A DNA stretch of 64,000 bases from JAPORY01 sp965215385 (GCA_965215385.1 OZ244059.1:558001-622000); one strand, 5' to 3'. Counted from the stretch's first letter, positions 28,616-37,590 are shown. Made by a program: numbers and translations. The notes: generated by a model from the letters alone, not told the origin.

Positions 28616-28662
28616 GCACGATCTTCCAGCAAGGCCAATGCCGGGATCTTCAAACTGAGACA
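28616..28662 (+). repeat. 3' flank motif of the poly-C module, copy 1
   Basis: GCACGATCTTC, 23 bases, then TCAAACTGAGACA. The same two blocks with the same 23-base spacing are at 41662-41708, downstream of the second poly-C gene. The reverse complement (CTCAGTTTGAAGATC) pairs imperfectly with CAATTTGAAATTC upstream of the gene, so the module has inverted-repeat ends. Confidence 0.6.
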
Positions 28663-28856
28663 CGACCAAATCTCGGCTTTGGCATTTTTCATCATATTGT
28701 TGCGCGGTACCAGTTCGGCGATTTGTTTCGATAGCATTGTCCTTCTCTTGCCGGGCGATCTTGCGGCTACTCCCGCTCACGATCCTCGTGTTCGTATTTG
28801 GAGTGACCTGCCAACCCGCTGACCTGCACGTTTATCCGCTTCAGACTCTCACGCCA

Positions 28857-29672
28857 CTAATGGAAAGATACTCTTTCGGTTCGGGCGCGTCTGAGTCTTC
28901 GGCCAATATTTGTTGACGCAAAAATAAGAGCCAAAATACAGACAATTGTAGGACCCGACGGGGTATCATAAATAAAGGATACCCGCAGACCGGCAAGGGC
29001 AGCAACCACGCCAAAAAGCGCAGCTAATGCCGCCATCACCTCCGGTGTATGGGCGAAACAACGGGCGGCGGCGGCGGGAATAACTAACAAGGCCCCAATC
29101 AACAAGATACCAACGACTTTAATCGCAACTGCCACGGTTACCGCCAAGCTTACTGTTAGAACGAATCTCTCACGACGGGTATCAATTCCCGCCGCATGGG
29201 CCACATCGGGGTTGAGGGTGGTGATCAGCAGCGGGGACCATCGCCATATCGTCAATCCAAAAACTATCGCCGCCCCGCCCCAAATAATCATCAGATCATT
29301 GCGAGCGACGGCAAGAATATCGCCGAAGAGCAGGCTGTGGAGGTCGACTCTTACCCCCTCGATCAAGGCAACGGCAACCAATCCAATCGCCAGTGCTGAG
29401 TGCGCCATCACCCCCAGGACTGTATCAAACGCGTAGATGTTGCGTCCCATTAACGTCACTGCGAAAGCCATTGCTAGCGCGGCGACCAGCGTCCCAGCAA
29501 AAATTGGTGCCTCCAGCAAGAGAGCCAAAGCAACTCCCAAAATGGCGGCATGCGCTGTCGCATCACTGAAATAAACCATTCGATGCCAGACGACAAAGCA
29601 ACCAAGGGGTGCCGCCGCCACTGCCACTCCGACCCCGGCAAGGGCAGCGCGGATTAAAAAATCATCAAGCAT
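28857..29672 (-). CDS. znuB: Zinc ABC transporter permease ZnuB
   Basis: The 271-residue membrane protein (start at MLDDFLIRA, ATG 29672, overlapping the znuC stop) has about eight helices and family landmarks GCFVVWHRMVYFSDATAHAA, LLFGDILAV, and VVGILLIGALLVIPAAAA. It forms the channel for zinc imported by ZnuA. An earlier in-frame codon at 29744 would lie inside znuC and lacks a ribosome site. It is the second gene of the znuCB operon, divergent from znuA. Confidence 0.92.
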   Translation of the reverse strand: MLDDFLIRAALAGVGVAVAAAPLGCFVVWHRMVYFSDATAHAAILGVALALLLEAPIFAGTLVAALAMAFAVTLMGRNIYAFDTVLGVMAHSALAIGLVAVALIEGVRVDLHSLLFGDILAVARNDLMIIWGGAAIVFGLTIWRWSPLLITTLNPDVAHAAGIDTRRERFVLTVSLAVTVAVAIKVVGILLIGALLVIPAAAARCFAHTPEVMAALAALFGVVAALAGLRVSFIYDTPSGPTIVCILALIFASTNIGRRLRRARTERVSFH

Positions 29673-30417
29673 CACGGGTCGCCGCTGTGGGGTTTTGGGA
29701 TTGATTAGGTGAATTCTGCGGATGTTGATGCCGATACAACGCAAACATACCCTCGTTCGTCACACCGAATAATTCTTGCCATTGCTGCTCGGAAGTTACG
29801 GCTTCCGGCGTTCCTTGGCAGCAAATATGCCGATTGAGGCAGACCACCCGATCCGAAGCACTCATAACAATATGCAAATCGTGACTGACCATAACAACGC
29901 CGCAATTTAGTTCCTCGCGTTTTTCCGCAATGATACGAAAAAATGCCGCTTGGCCAACTTGATCAAGGCTTTGCGTCGCCTCGTCGAGGACCAATAGCTG
30001 GGGGCGATTGATCAAAGCTCGTGCCAAAAGCACGCGTTGCAATTGCCCTCCTGACAACTCCACAACCTGACGTCGTTGCAGACCACCGGCACCGACCGCT
30101 GCTAGAGCATTATTCACGAGTTCACGAGACTGTCTCGCTGGCAAACTGACGAGGCGCTCAACGGTTAGCGGCAGCGTTTGATCAACGCCAAGCTTTTGCG
30201 GCACATAGCCGATGCGGAGGTTTTTTTTCCGCGTCAGCTGTCCGCTCGTTGGCTCAATGGCCCCAATTAAGGCCCGTAGGAGGCTCGTTTTTCCGGAACC
30301 GTTGGGGCCAACAATTGTAACAATTTCGCCTTCGCGAATCGCGAAGTCGATGTTCTTTAGTATTGCTTCCCCATTGACGGCATAACTTAGCCGTTGTGTT
30401 TCTATGAGACTCACCAT
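29665..30417 (-). CDS. znuC: Zinc ABC transporter ATP-binding protein ZnuC
   Basis: The 250-residue ATPase has Walker A GPNGSGKTS, YVPQKLGVD, signature LSGGQLQR, Walker B LLVLDEATQSLD and H-loop VSHDLHIVM, the pattern of ZnuC rather than of iron ATPases. The C-terminus has a short His-containing tail (YRHQHPQ). It powers ZnuB. The gene is divergent from znuA with about 260 bases between, containing a Zur-type operator on the znuA side. Confidence 0.93.
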   Translation of the reverse strand: MVSLIETQRLSYAVNGEAILKNIDFAIREGEIVTIVGPNGSGKTSLLRALIGAIEPTSGQLTRKKNLRIGYVPQKLGVDQTLPLTVERLVSLPARQSRELVNNALAAVGAGGLQRRQVVELSGGQLQRVLLARALINRPQLLVLDEATQSLDQVGQAAFFRIIAEKREELNCGVVMVSHDLHIVMSASDRVVCLNRHICCQGTPEAVTSEQQWQELFGVTNEGMFALYRHQHPQNSPNQSQNPTAATRDA

Positions 30418-30648
30418 GGCATAACATTAGACCTAGCAATTATTTTCGGCATCAAACCCCTTGCTTTCCTAACCACCGAAACTCTCAGTGTTATCGCCCG
30501 CCGGCAAGCTATACGAGCAAGGATGGTATCAATACCGAGATGCTTACACGATACAATATTGGCTTTCCAAAGCCGCGTCCGCTTCGGCAATATTTTGCAT
30601 GATTTTTTTTTCTTGCCTAACTATCGAAGTTCTCTTAATACCGATAGC

Positions 30649-30669
30649 TTATGTAATATTATAACATAA
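30649..30669. promoter_or_regulatory. Zur-type operator upstream of znuA
   Basis: A 21-base near-palindrome (18 of 21 positions symmetric) centred on ATATTAT. It contains the 15-mer GTAATATTATAACAT, which recurs exactly in front of zur (55546-55560). Similar A+T-rich GTTATAnTATAAC sites are known Zur boxes. It sits 12 bases before the znuA ATG, so bound repressor would block both promoter and translation start region. Confidence 0.8.
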
Positions 30670-30680
30670 GGATTTTGACA

Positions 30681-31820
30681 ATGCGGACTTTGCGAATCGT
30701 AATTGCAGCTTATTTGGTGATCTTCGGAAGTAGCTTAGCCGTTGCGGCGCCGCTCAAGATTGTGACTGATATACCACCGGTACATTCGCTTGTTTCAATG
30801 GTTACGGCCGGCGTCGTTGTCCCGGGCCTGATTTTGCCTCCCGGAACTTCTCCACATGATTTTTCACTGCGACCGTCTGACGCTCAGAAAATACAAGATT
30901 CCAATTTGTTGATCTGGATGGGGCCAGAATTAATTCCTTGGCTATCGGATACTAAGGCCAGCCTAGCACCACAAGCGCGTTCGATTGAACTACCTTCGAT
31001 CGAAGGAACAACGCAACATTCCTATCGGGACAAAGTAATCTTTTCAACATTTACCCCCGATGATCACGGCCGTGATGACCATGAGCAACAGCATGAAGAA
31101 CACGGACATGATGACCATGGGCACCAGGACCATGGACACGATGACCAAGCCCAAACGCCTAGTCACGCGGAACATGATCGCGACGAGCACGGCCGCGAGC
31201 AACAGAGCCATGATGACCACAGTCATGAAGAACATCAAGGCGAAGAGCAAGCGGATGGCCATGGGCAGGGGCATGGGCATCATGATCATGACCACGACGG
31301 GGCCGATATTCACGCTTGGCTTGACCCCGTTAATGCGCGGGTGTGGGTAAACGCGTTAGCGGTAACACTCGCGGAGATAGATCCCAACAACGCCGAAATT
31401 TACACTGCGAATGCTGAACGCGCACAAGCTGATCTGCTTGAATTAGAGTCGGCACTTAGTGATCAGTTTCAACAATCCGGAGCACTAGCTTTCGTCGTCT
31501 ACCACGACGCCTATCAATACTTTGAACGACGCTTCGACGTTGAGGCCATCGGTGCCATCTCGACATCCGATGCAACCCCACCCAATCCGCGACGCGTGGC
31601 TGAATTGCGCGACCTTGTGCAACAGGAACAGATCGCCTGCGTCTTCACTGAACCACAATTCAATCCCAATCTTGTCAATTCTGTTTTTGAGTCAGAAAAT
31701 GTGCAAATTCACGAGATTGACCCACTCGGAGCGGACATTCCCGTTGGCAAAGATCTCTATGCCACACTGCTACGCAACATGGCGGCAACGATGATCCAAT
31801 GCACTGCGAAAAGCAGTTGA
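30681..31820 (+). CDS. znuA: Zinc-binding lipocalin-type periplasmic protein ZnuA (cluster A-I)
   Basis: The 379-residue periplasmic solute-binding protein has a signal peptide (1-23, AVAAP). Zinc-ligand histidines are expected in VTDIPPVHSL, in DIHAWLDPVNA and in VYHDAYQYFERRF, and an acidic ligand near the C-terminus. Between residues 127 and 208 lies a very His/Asp-rich loop, typical of Zn-specific rather than Mn-specific members and longer than in most. The ATG at 30681 is preferred to an upstream in-frame TTG at 30675 because AGGA lies eight bases upstream. Expression is probably repressed by Zur when zinc is plentiful. The fold is the cluster A-I binding protein fold; 'lipocalin' is not implied by any sequence motif. 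Confidence 0.94.
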   Translation: MRTLRIVIAAYLVIFGSSLAVAAPLKIVTDIPPVHSLVSMVTAGVVVPGLILPPGTSPHDFSLRPSDAQKIQDSNLLIWMGPELIPWLSDTKASLAPQARSIELPSIEGTTQHSYRDKVIFSTFTPDDHGRDDHEQQHEEHGHDDHGHQDHGHDDQAQTPSHAEHDRDEHGREQQSHDDHSHEEHQGEEQADGHGQGHGHHDHDHDGADIHAWLDPVNARVWVNALAVTLAEIDPNNAEIYTANAERAQADLLELESALSDQFQQSGALAFVVYHDAYQYFERRFDVEAIGAISTSDATPPNPRRVAELRDLVQQEQIACVFTEPQFNPNLVNSVFESENVQIHEIDPLGADIPVGKDLYATLLRNMAATMIQCTAKSS

Positions 31821-31868
31821 TCTGATTTTGCAGCGGGTTCGGTCGCAGTCTTTAATTGTTTTTGCTTT

Positions 31869-31902
31869 CGGCACGCCCTAATTCCTTGGCAACGGCGTGC
31901 CG
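31869..31902. terminator. Hairpin between convergent znuA and tupA
   Basis: A 9-base inverted repeat, CGGCACGCC and GGCGTGCCG, separated by 16 bases, lies between the two convergent stops. T-rich bases precede it but no strong T tract follows. It probably serves as a bidirectional terminator. Confidence 0.45.
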
Positions 31903-31908
31903 TAATCG

Positions 31909-32787
31909 TTAATTCGGTGCTTGGGAAACATCGGCATTGGGGGAGAAAAGCTGCTGACCATCGATTTTATAGGCAGCGATTGCCAACTGACCAACATCTG
32001 ATCGAATCCAATCAATAAAGCGCTGAGTGCCCTCGCTGTTGACATGCGGATGTCGCTTGGGATTCACCGCGATGATACCATACTGATTGAAGAGCAAAGG
32101 GTCACCTTGAACCAATACTAAGTGCTCTTGCTTATTCTTGAATGCTAGCCAGGTACCGCGATCCGTCAGCGTATAGGCCCCTATTCCGACAGCAATATTG
32201 AGCGTCGCTCCCATCCCCGAGCCCGTCTCCTTATACCATCGCTGATGACGAGCGGAGGGCGAGATGCCAACTAACTCCCACAGCCGCTGCTCTGCCTTGT
32301 GCGTACCTGAATCATCGCCGCGAGATAAAAAATCATGCTCACCAAGCGCAATGCGCCGTAAAGCCCACAAGGCATCGTCACCACCCGCAACTATTGCGGG
32401 ATCATCAGGCGGGCCAACAATGACGAAGTCATTGTACATGACATCATATCTCGTCACCCCGAACCCTTGAGCAACAAACTGTTCTTCGGCCGCTCGCGAA
32501 TGCACTAGCAAAACATCACCGTCGCCGTTTGCGGCGTTTCGAATGGCTTGACCCGTTCCGACCGCCACAACCCGAACTTCGATACCCGTCTCGGCTTTGA
32601 AAATCGGGAGGATATGCTCAAATAAACCCGAATTTTTTGCCGAGGTCGTGGATTGCATAACAATGTAATTCTCGCCGGCATATAGCGGAGTGAGAACGCA
32701 CAGGCATAGCGATATGGCTGCGAACAATCTTGTTGCCACTTCTAGCAAACCGTTAATTCGCTGCAGTTTCAACAAAAAGTCGCCCAT
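31909..32787 (-). CDS. tupA: Tungstate ABC transporter binding protein TupA
   Basis: Periplasmic binding protein of about 290 residues with the family signature TTSAKNSGLF near residue 50, VRVVAVGTGQAIRNAANGDGDVLLVHS, NDFVIVGPPDDPA, SRGDDSGTHKAE and WYKETGSGMGATLNIA. TupA binds tungstate (sometimes molybdate). The start is uncertain. ATG 32787 overlaps tupC. A GTG at 32739, just after the tupC stop, would give a compact signal peptide (VATRLFAAISLCLCVL). It is the last gene of tupB-tupC-tupA, an order with the binding protein last. The system supplies tungsten or molybdenum cofactor enzymes, none of which is in this window. Confidence 0.9.
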   Translation of the reverse strand: MGDFLLKLQRINGLLEVATRLFAAISLCLCVLTPLYAGENYIVMQSTTSAKNSGLFEHILPIFKAETGIEVRVVAVGTGQAIRNAANGDGDVLLVHSRAAEEQFVAQGFGVTRYDVMYNDFVIVGPPDDPAIVAGGDDALWALRRIALGEHDFLSRGDDSGTHKAEQRLWELVGISPSARHQRWYKETGSGMGATLNIAVGIGAYTLTDRGTWLAFKNKQEHLVLVQGDPLLFNQYGIIAVNPKRHPHVNSEGTQRFIDWIRSDVGQLAIAAYKIDGQQLFSPNADVSQAPN

Positions 32788-33541
32788 CAAGCCAAGCCTG
32801 CAATGCGGGAGATTTTGGTGCCGCGAACGTCACCGTGGCATCGCCAGCTTCTGCCACACGACCATTTTGTAAGAATACTAGTTCATCGGCCATTCGACGC
32901 GCCTGTCCTTGGTCATGGGTCACCATAACCACAGCAATACCGCGCTCATGCGCCGCTGTAACTAACTCCTCAATGCGCGAGGTAGCGGCGGGATCAAGGC
33001 TCGCGGTCGGCTCGTCAAGCAACAATAACTCGGGTCCGCAAGCCAAAGCGCGCGCCACCGAGAGACATTGTTGTTCGCCACCAGATAAAACTCTAGCCGG
33101 ACGATTCGCCAACGAGGACAAACCCGCCATCGCCAACGCCTCTTTGGCACGGCGCGTTTGCTCCCTGCCCGCAAATCCTCGAACGCCCAAAACAAATCGC
33201 ATATTCGCCATTACCGAACGCCGCAGCATCACTGGGCGTTGAAATACCATTGCCTGACATTCTTGACTGCTGGGCGACAGCTTTTGTCCCTTCCAGAGAA
33301 TTTCACCGGTGCTCGCCGGAATGAGGCCATGAAATAGCCGCAGCAGCAAACTCTTCCCCGCACCATTCGGGCCAATTAATACCGTGCGCTTCCGCGGGCG
33401 AACGCTCACCGAGACGTCCTTCACGAACCACTGCCCATTTAGGGCAAAGCCGATATTTCGGGCTGCGATCAGTGGCAGTTCGATCTTCGAGTCGATGACC
33501 TCGCCCCGGCGCGATTGGACCTCGGCGTTGAACTTAGGCAT
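32753..33541 (-). CDS. tupC: Tungstate ABC transporter ATP-binding protein TupC
   Basis: The 262-residue ATPase has Walker A GPNGAGKSLLLR (Ser-Leu in place of Thr-Thr), VFQRPVMLRRSV, signature LSGGEQQCLS, Walker B LLLLDEPTASLD and VTHDQGQARR. About 30 residues precede the ATPase core. The start overlaps the tupB stop by eight bases. FQRPVMLRRS is characteristic of TupC/ModC-like tungstate ATPases. Confidence 0.9.
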   Translation of the reverse strand: MPKFNAEVQSRRGEVIDSKIELPLIAARNIGFALNGQWFVKDVSVSVRPRKRTVLIGPNGAGKSLLLRLFHGLIPASTGEILWKGQKLSPSSQECQAMVFQRPVMLRRSVMANMRFVLGVRGFAGREQTRRAKEALAMAGLSSLANRPARVLSGGEQQCLSVARALACGPELLLLDEPTASLDPAATSRIEELVTAAHERGIAVVMVTHDQGQARRMADELVFLQNGRVAEAGDATVTFAAPKSPALQAWLDGRLFVETAAN

Positions 33542-34238
33542 ACGCCCCCCTCACGCGGGTGCCCCGAAGTGCCATTACGAAGAGGTTCACGACGAGAGCC
33601 AGCACCAACAGAATAATGCCCAAAGCCAGTGCCAACTCAAGATCTCCGCGCGACGTTTCAAGAGCGATCGCCGTTGTCATTACTCGCGTTACGTGATTAA
33701 TGTTGCCACCAACGATCATTACCGCACCGACTTCGGCGACGGCACGGCCGACCCCGGCCAAGACGACAGTTGGTAACGAGTAGCGTGCATCCCACAAAAG
33801 CGCCCGAACGCGGGTGTACCGGTTGACCCCAAAGGACGCAAACTGTTCGGCATACTCTAGGTACAAATCTTCAATGACTTGCCGCGATAGTGCCGCGATA
33901 ATCGGGGTGACGAGAACGATCTGCGCGACAATCATTGCGGTCGGGGTATAAAGTAATTCCAGTACGCCCAACGGACCAGAAGCCGATAGAACGAGGTAGA
34001 CCAAAAGGCCGACAACAACTGGCGGCAATCCCATCAAGACATTGAGAATCAAGATGACTGCACCGCGGCCATGAAATCGAAACGCACCAACCACCGCACC
34101 GAGCGGCAACCCGATCAAGCAAGCAATAACCACCGCCGACATTGTCACCTGTAATGACAAGAGGACAATCTCAAAAAGCGCTGAATCCCCGCCCGCAATT
34201 AGCCGCGCTGCTTGCAGTAAAACACCGTCGTTATTCAT
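33534..34238 (-). CDS. tupB: Tungstate ABC transporter permease TupB
   Basis: The 234-residue permease has five to six helices and the family block GLPPVVVGLLVYLVLS, typical of TupB. The EAA loop is around ARYSLPTVVLAGVGRAVAEVGAVMIVGGN. It is the first gene of the operon, starting at 34238 opposite the his genes. Together with TupC and TupA it forms a complete tungstate importer. Confidence 0.9.
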   Translation of the reverse strand: MNNDGVLLQAARLIAGGDSALFEIVLLSLQVTMSAVVIACLIGLPLGAVVGAFRFHGRGAVILILNVLMGLPPVVVGLLVYLVLSASGPLGVLELLYTPTAMIVAQIVLVTPIIAALSRQVIEDLYLEYAEQFASFGVNRYTRVRALLWDARYSLPTVVLAGVGRAVAEVGAVMIVGGNINHVTRVMTTAIALETSRGDLELALALGIILLVLALVVNLFVMALRGTRVRGAYA

Positions 34239-34752
34239 TATCGGCCACGTTGAATTGGAAAGTCACTTCTAGAATTTGTTTATCACATCGCAATCGCTTT
34301 TGCGATCCAAACTAAACCGATGGCGCGTTCATATCAGACAAAGCAAATCATGCACCATAGATCTGGATCTGCAGGCAACCTCAGATTCGAACGAATAGGA
34401 CGTCGGGCGGCGTGTCCTTTGGTCAACACTAAGCGCGGCGAAGTCACCGCATCGTGTTACGGTACTATTATCATACCTGATTTTGCCGTAAGGTATGTAA
34501 ATGAGGAAAATGCGAATCGCAATCAATAGCGACGTCTGTTGGCTGGTTTGATCGCTAACTTTGGTGCACAGCCAAGACCGCGTGATCAGAGGACGTGGTG
34601 CCCTCTGGTTCGAAGCCACAATGATATCGCACGCAAGTGCAGCAATTGCTAACAAAATTGTCAGAGTCGCTACGCAACTGTGGTCTAGTTTAGAATTCAA
34701 GACACGCTTCAATCGGTAGCTTGCGGTTGCAAGATGAACATGGAGAATGGGT
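34239..34752. other. Divergent region between tupB and hisB
   Basis: About 500 bases with no convincing gene on either strand. It must hold promoters for tupBCA and for hisB. Short open frames here show no family features. A GCAATCGCTTTTGCGAT partial repeat near 34290 is the only local symmetry seen. Confidence 0.4.
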
Positions 34753-35340
34753 ATGCGAAAAGCAGAAATCAGCCGTCGAACTGCTGAAACCAGCGTCACG
34801 ATTACCATTAATCTTGACGGTACTGGTCGCTGCCAGCCTCAAACGGATGTTCCATTTTTAAATCACCTGTTAGATCAACTAGCGGCTCACTCGTTGATCG
34901 ACATCGCGCTTGTGGCCGCTGGCGATAACTTCATTGACGATCACCACACCGTCGAAGATGTCGCGATCGTTCTGGGGATGGCGGTCGCAAAAGCAGTTGG
35001 CGACAAACAGGGAATCTACCGCTACGGTCACTATCTATTGCCCATGGATGACGCCCTAATCCGTGTTGCTTTAGATCTTTCTGGGCGCCCATTCTTGAGC
35101 TGGTCTGTCGATGTTCCGGCCGCCCGTATCGGCACGTTCGACACCGAGTTGCTGCGTGAATTTTTTCAAAGTTTCAGCACCCACGCTGGAATAAATCTGC
35201 ATGTCGATAAAATACGCGGACTCAACAGTCACCACATCGCGGAAGCCACTTTCAAAGCTGTTGCACGGGCATTACGGATGGCGATTGAACTAGACGATGG
35301 ACGGGCAGGCATAATCCCGTCGACAAAGGGAAACCTGTAA
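34753..35340 (+). CDS. hisB: Imidazoleglycerol-phosphate dehydratase
   Basis: The 195-residue Mn-dependent enzyme of histidine synthesis has the metal-binding motifs PFLNHLLDQLAAHS, DDHHTVEDVAIVLG and NSHHIAEATFKAVARAL. The length matches the monofunctional form of alphaproteobacteria (no phosphatase domain). The ATG at 34753 is chosen over 34747 because GGAGA abuts the earlier codon and gives six-base spacing to the later one. hisH follows six bases later. Confidence 0.96.
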   Translation: MRKAEISRRTAETSVTITINLDGTGRCQPQTDVPFLNHLLDQLAAHSLIDIALVAAGDNFIDDHHTVEDVAIVLGMAVAKAVGDKQGIYRYGHYLLPMDDALIRVALDLSGRPFLSWSVDVPAARIGTFDTELLREFFQSFSTHAGINLHVDKIRGLNSHHIAEATFKAVARALRMAIELDDGRAGIIPSTKGNL

Positions 35341-35346
35341 CGCGCG

Positions 35347-35985
35347 ATGGTTACGGCAATTGTCGATCTTGAAAGCGGTAATCTTCATTCGGCCGTAAAG
35401 GCGTTTGAACGGGTCGCAGGTGAAACTCTGGCTGATAAGGTCATCGTTGCCACTAAACCTCGTGATCTCACCCAAGCCAGCCGCATTGTTTTTCCCGGAG
35501 ACGGCTCATTTCCGAACTGTATGGAGGCTCTGAGCCGCCAAACTGATCTCTTCGAAACGATGGCTGAGCTCGTCAGGAAGGATGGTCGACCCTTCTTGGG
35601 CATCTGTATTGGCATGCAGCTTCTGGCAAGCAAAGGCCATGAATTTTGTGCCGTTGCTGGCTTGAATTGGATATCGGGAGAGGTCGAGAAAATTTGTCCT
35701 GATGATCCGCAACTGAAGGTTCCGCATATGGGTTGGAACGACCTTATTGTTGATCGCCCGCACCCCGTTATCGACGGAATCAGCACCGGCGATCATGCCT
35801 ATTTTGTTCATTCCTATAAGTTGCGCACCGCCGAGCCGCAGCATTGTATCGTTCATGTCGATTATGGCGGTGCGATCACGGCAATCGTTGCGCGGGACAA
35901 CTTAGTCGGAACGCAATTTCATCCCGAAAAAAGCCAGAAGACTGGCCTGCGTTTAATTGCGAATTTTCTACAATGGAACCCGTGA
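35347..35985 (+). CDS. hisH: Imidazole glycerol phosphate synthase glutaminase subunit
   Basis: The 212-residue class-I glutamine amidotransferase has the nucleophile motif GICIGMQLL (Cys about 83), PHMGWNDL, and the His-Glu of the triad in FHPEKS. With HisF it makes IGP and AICAR. In alphaproteobacteria hisH is normally followed by hisA and hisF. Here the downstream DNA is mobile-element debris, so the operon is interrupted or those genes are elsewhere. The catalytic residues are intact. Confidence 0.95.
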   Translation: MVTAIVDLESGNLHSAVKAFERVAGETLADKVIVATKPRDLTQASRIVFPGDGSFPNCMEALSRQTDLFETMAELVRKDGRPFLGICIGMQLLASKGHEFCAVAGLNWISGEVEKICPDDPQLKVPHMGWNDLIVDRPHPVIDGISTGDHAYFVHSYKLRTAEPQHCIVHVDYGGAITAIVARDNLVGTQFHPEKSQKTGLRLIANFLQWNP

Positions 35986-36326
35986 TCGTCACCGCAAGCG
36001 ATGCAACAAATTTCAACTTACCTCCGAGGCGGCGAGGCGTCAGAACCGAAATTGCGGGTAAAGCGGGGGCAGTTTTCCAGTTACATTAGGCATCGAAATT
36101 GAAGTCCTGACGATGCTGGCGGCGTCCGAGATGTCGTTGCGTGATCAAGTCCGGTCACAAAACCATCGCGAGTTGCTTGTATCCTTGCAAGCTACTGGCT
36201 TCGTGCGACCGTATTCCAATCACCTTTGGACCGACTCGCTTCAAGCGTCGTGCGCAGCACCGAGCGGCCAGTCCGAACTGCCGATGTTTCAAGCGCTGAA
36301 TGCTGAACCGACCCCGCTATAGTCTT
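35986..36326. other. Non-coding stretch after hisH
   Basis: No hisA or other intact gene follows hisH. I see no recognisable family on either strand until the DUF5131 remnant begins near 36327. This stretch may be the diverged 5' part of that remnant. Confidence 0.4.
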
Positions 36327-36740
36327 CCCGACATCCGTGCGGCTATTTACGCCGCGGTACCAAGTCACATCTGGCTGGGAGTTTCGGTCGAGAGTGCCTC
36401 CCATACCAATCGTATTGACCATTTGCAGGGAATTGATTCGTCGGCGGGATTTACTTCCTTCAAACCCCTGCTCGGTGATGTCGGTCAAATTGCTCTCGCC
36501 AAAATAGCCTGGGCGATAGTCGGTAGTGAAGGCAACCCACGAGTTTGACCTACGCACGCTGAATGTGTGACTGCGAGCCGTGAGCAGCGTGACGCATCCA
36601 GAACTGCATTCTATTTTATGCAGTGGGGTAGTGCCTGTGCAAAATCTAGCGGGAGCGAGTTGGACGGCGTGGAATGGAACGGATTACCTTGGAGAAATGT
36701 CCCCGGTGCCCTGAGTAAGCGGTCAAAAATGGGCAAAACT
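36327..36740 (+). pseudogene. DUF5131 (phage Gp37/Gp68-like) remnant with internal stop
   Basis: One plus frame shows HIWLGVSVESASHTNRI, FKPLLGDVGQI and IAWAIVGSEGNPRV, then a TGA (36546-36548). The same frame continues with SREQRDASRTAFYFMQWG and SELDGVEWNGLPW. These match in order the DUF5131 landmarks WLGVSVE, EPLLG, DWVIVGGESGP, FFFKQWG and LDGR-W. The usual N-terminus with TGCTKVSPGC and NCYAE is absent. It is a truncated, stop-bearing relic of a gene often found on phages and plasmids. Confidence 0.8.
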
Positions 36741-36839
36741 ACCGATCGCGCAAAAAAGCACTTTAGCGTTGCATTGGTTGCGAGTGGCAAGGGACTATTA
36801 TCAACGAACGACGCGTGAGCACCCCTCTCGCGACCAGTT

Positions 36840-37019
36840 TCCGACCGCTTCAGGCCAATTGTCGTGCTCAATCCCAAACAATTGATCTGCGGGTTTGATG
36901 CCGATGAAGTCGGTGAGGTTTGTGCAAAGGCACTGCTCAAAAATCATGCCATCATTCAGCGGCTGATCCCCTATGGCGGCAAACACTGGAACGACATCCG
37001 CTTGCAACAGCGATCTTGA
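36840..37019 (+). pseudogene. TOPRIM (DUF3991-type primase) C-terminal fragment
   Basis: A plus-strand frame ending in TGA at 37017-37019 reads LICGFDADEVGEVCAKALLKNH, then IIQRLIPYGGKHWNDIRLQ. This fits the end of DUF3991/TOPRIM proteins of plasmids and integrative elements, where FDNDPAGD provides the metal-binding Asp pair and GKDWND the terminal motif. The 5' portion is missing. Next to the DUF5131 relic it marks an old mobile island inserted after hisH. Confidence 0.65.
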
Positions 37020-37590
37020 ACGACCGGGCGTAGAAGATAAAGTTCACACATCAAATACTGACCGCTAGCAAGAATTTTTTGCCACTTGGAAAAGCAGAAT
37101 GAAAAATATCGCTTCTTCCACTCTCTTTCCCTGAACCTTGTGCAAACGCGTTTCGCTAGACAGTCGCATCAAGGAAAATCCACAACTGCCGGTTCGAATG
37201 CCGAGTTCATAGGTAAGCGCGGCGATCTGTAAAACTCGCTTGCGGCTTACCTCATAGTTGCCCTTGTACCAGAAATCCAACGTCTCAGCATTCGAACGCT
37301 CTCGCTCAATATTAAGCATAAACGGTTAGCTGCTCAGCTACTGAATATGAACTACAACAGATCGGCAAAAACCAATCCAATCTTATGCGAAATAATCTGG
37401 AATGGTCGCTTTGATGTAATCATAAAAATAACACAACTCTCTATCCACCAGATTTCGGCGGGGAGCCAAGGCCCGTACGCGCAATGGCCGCGTAAGAAGT
37501 GCGACTCTATAACATAATGTCAATTAGACCAAACTTTCGCAGGCGGTAAATACCCTTGCCATTTGCATCCAGTTCGAGTAGGCTCGGGGA
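37020..37590. other. Stretch without recognisable genes
   Basis: An 84-codon minus-strand open frame (37065-37319, MLNIERERSNAETLDFWYKG...) shows no family I recognise and has no clear ribosome site. The rest, up to 37590, is A+T rich and featureless apart from the start region of the small coiled-coil gene. Confidence 0.35.

Noticed and set aside
31044..31313. A Met/Val-rich 89-codon minus frame
   Set aside because: It is the antisense of the His/Asp-rich loop of znuA; the composition is a mirror of GAC/CAT codons.
36192..36557. A 121-codon minus frame
   Set aside because: It is antisense to the DUF5131 remnant, whose plus-strand homology is clear.
37065..37319. An 84-codon minus frame in the mobile island
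   Set aside because: No family match and no clear ribosome site; kept only as a note in the region entry.
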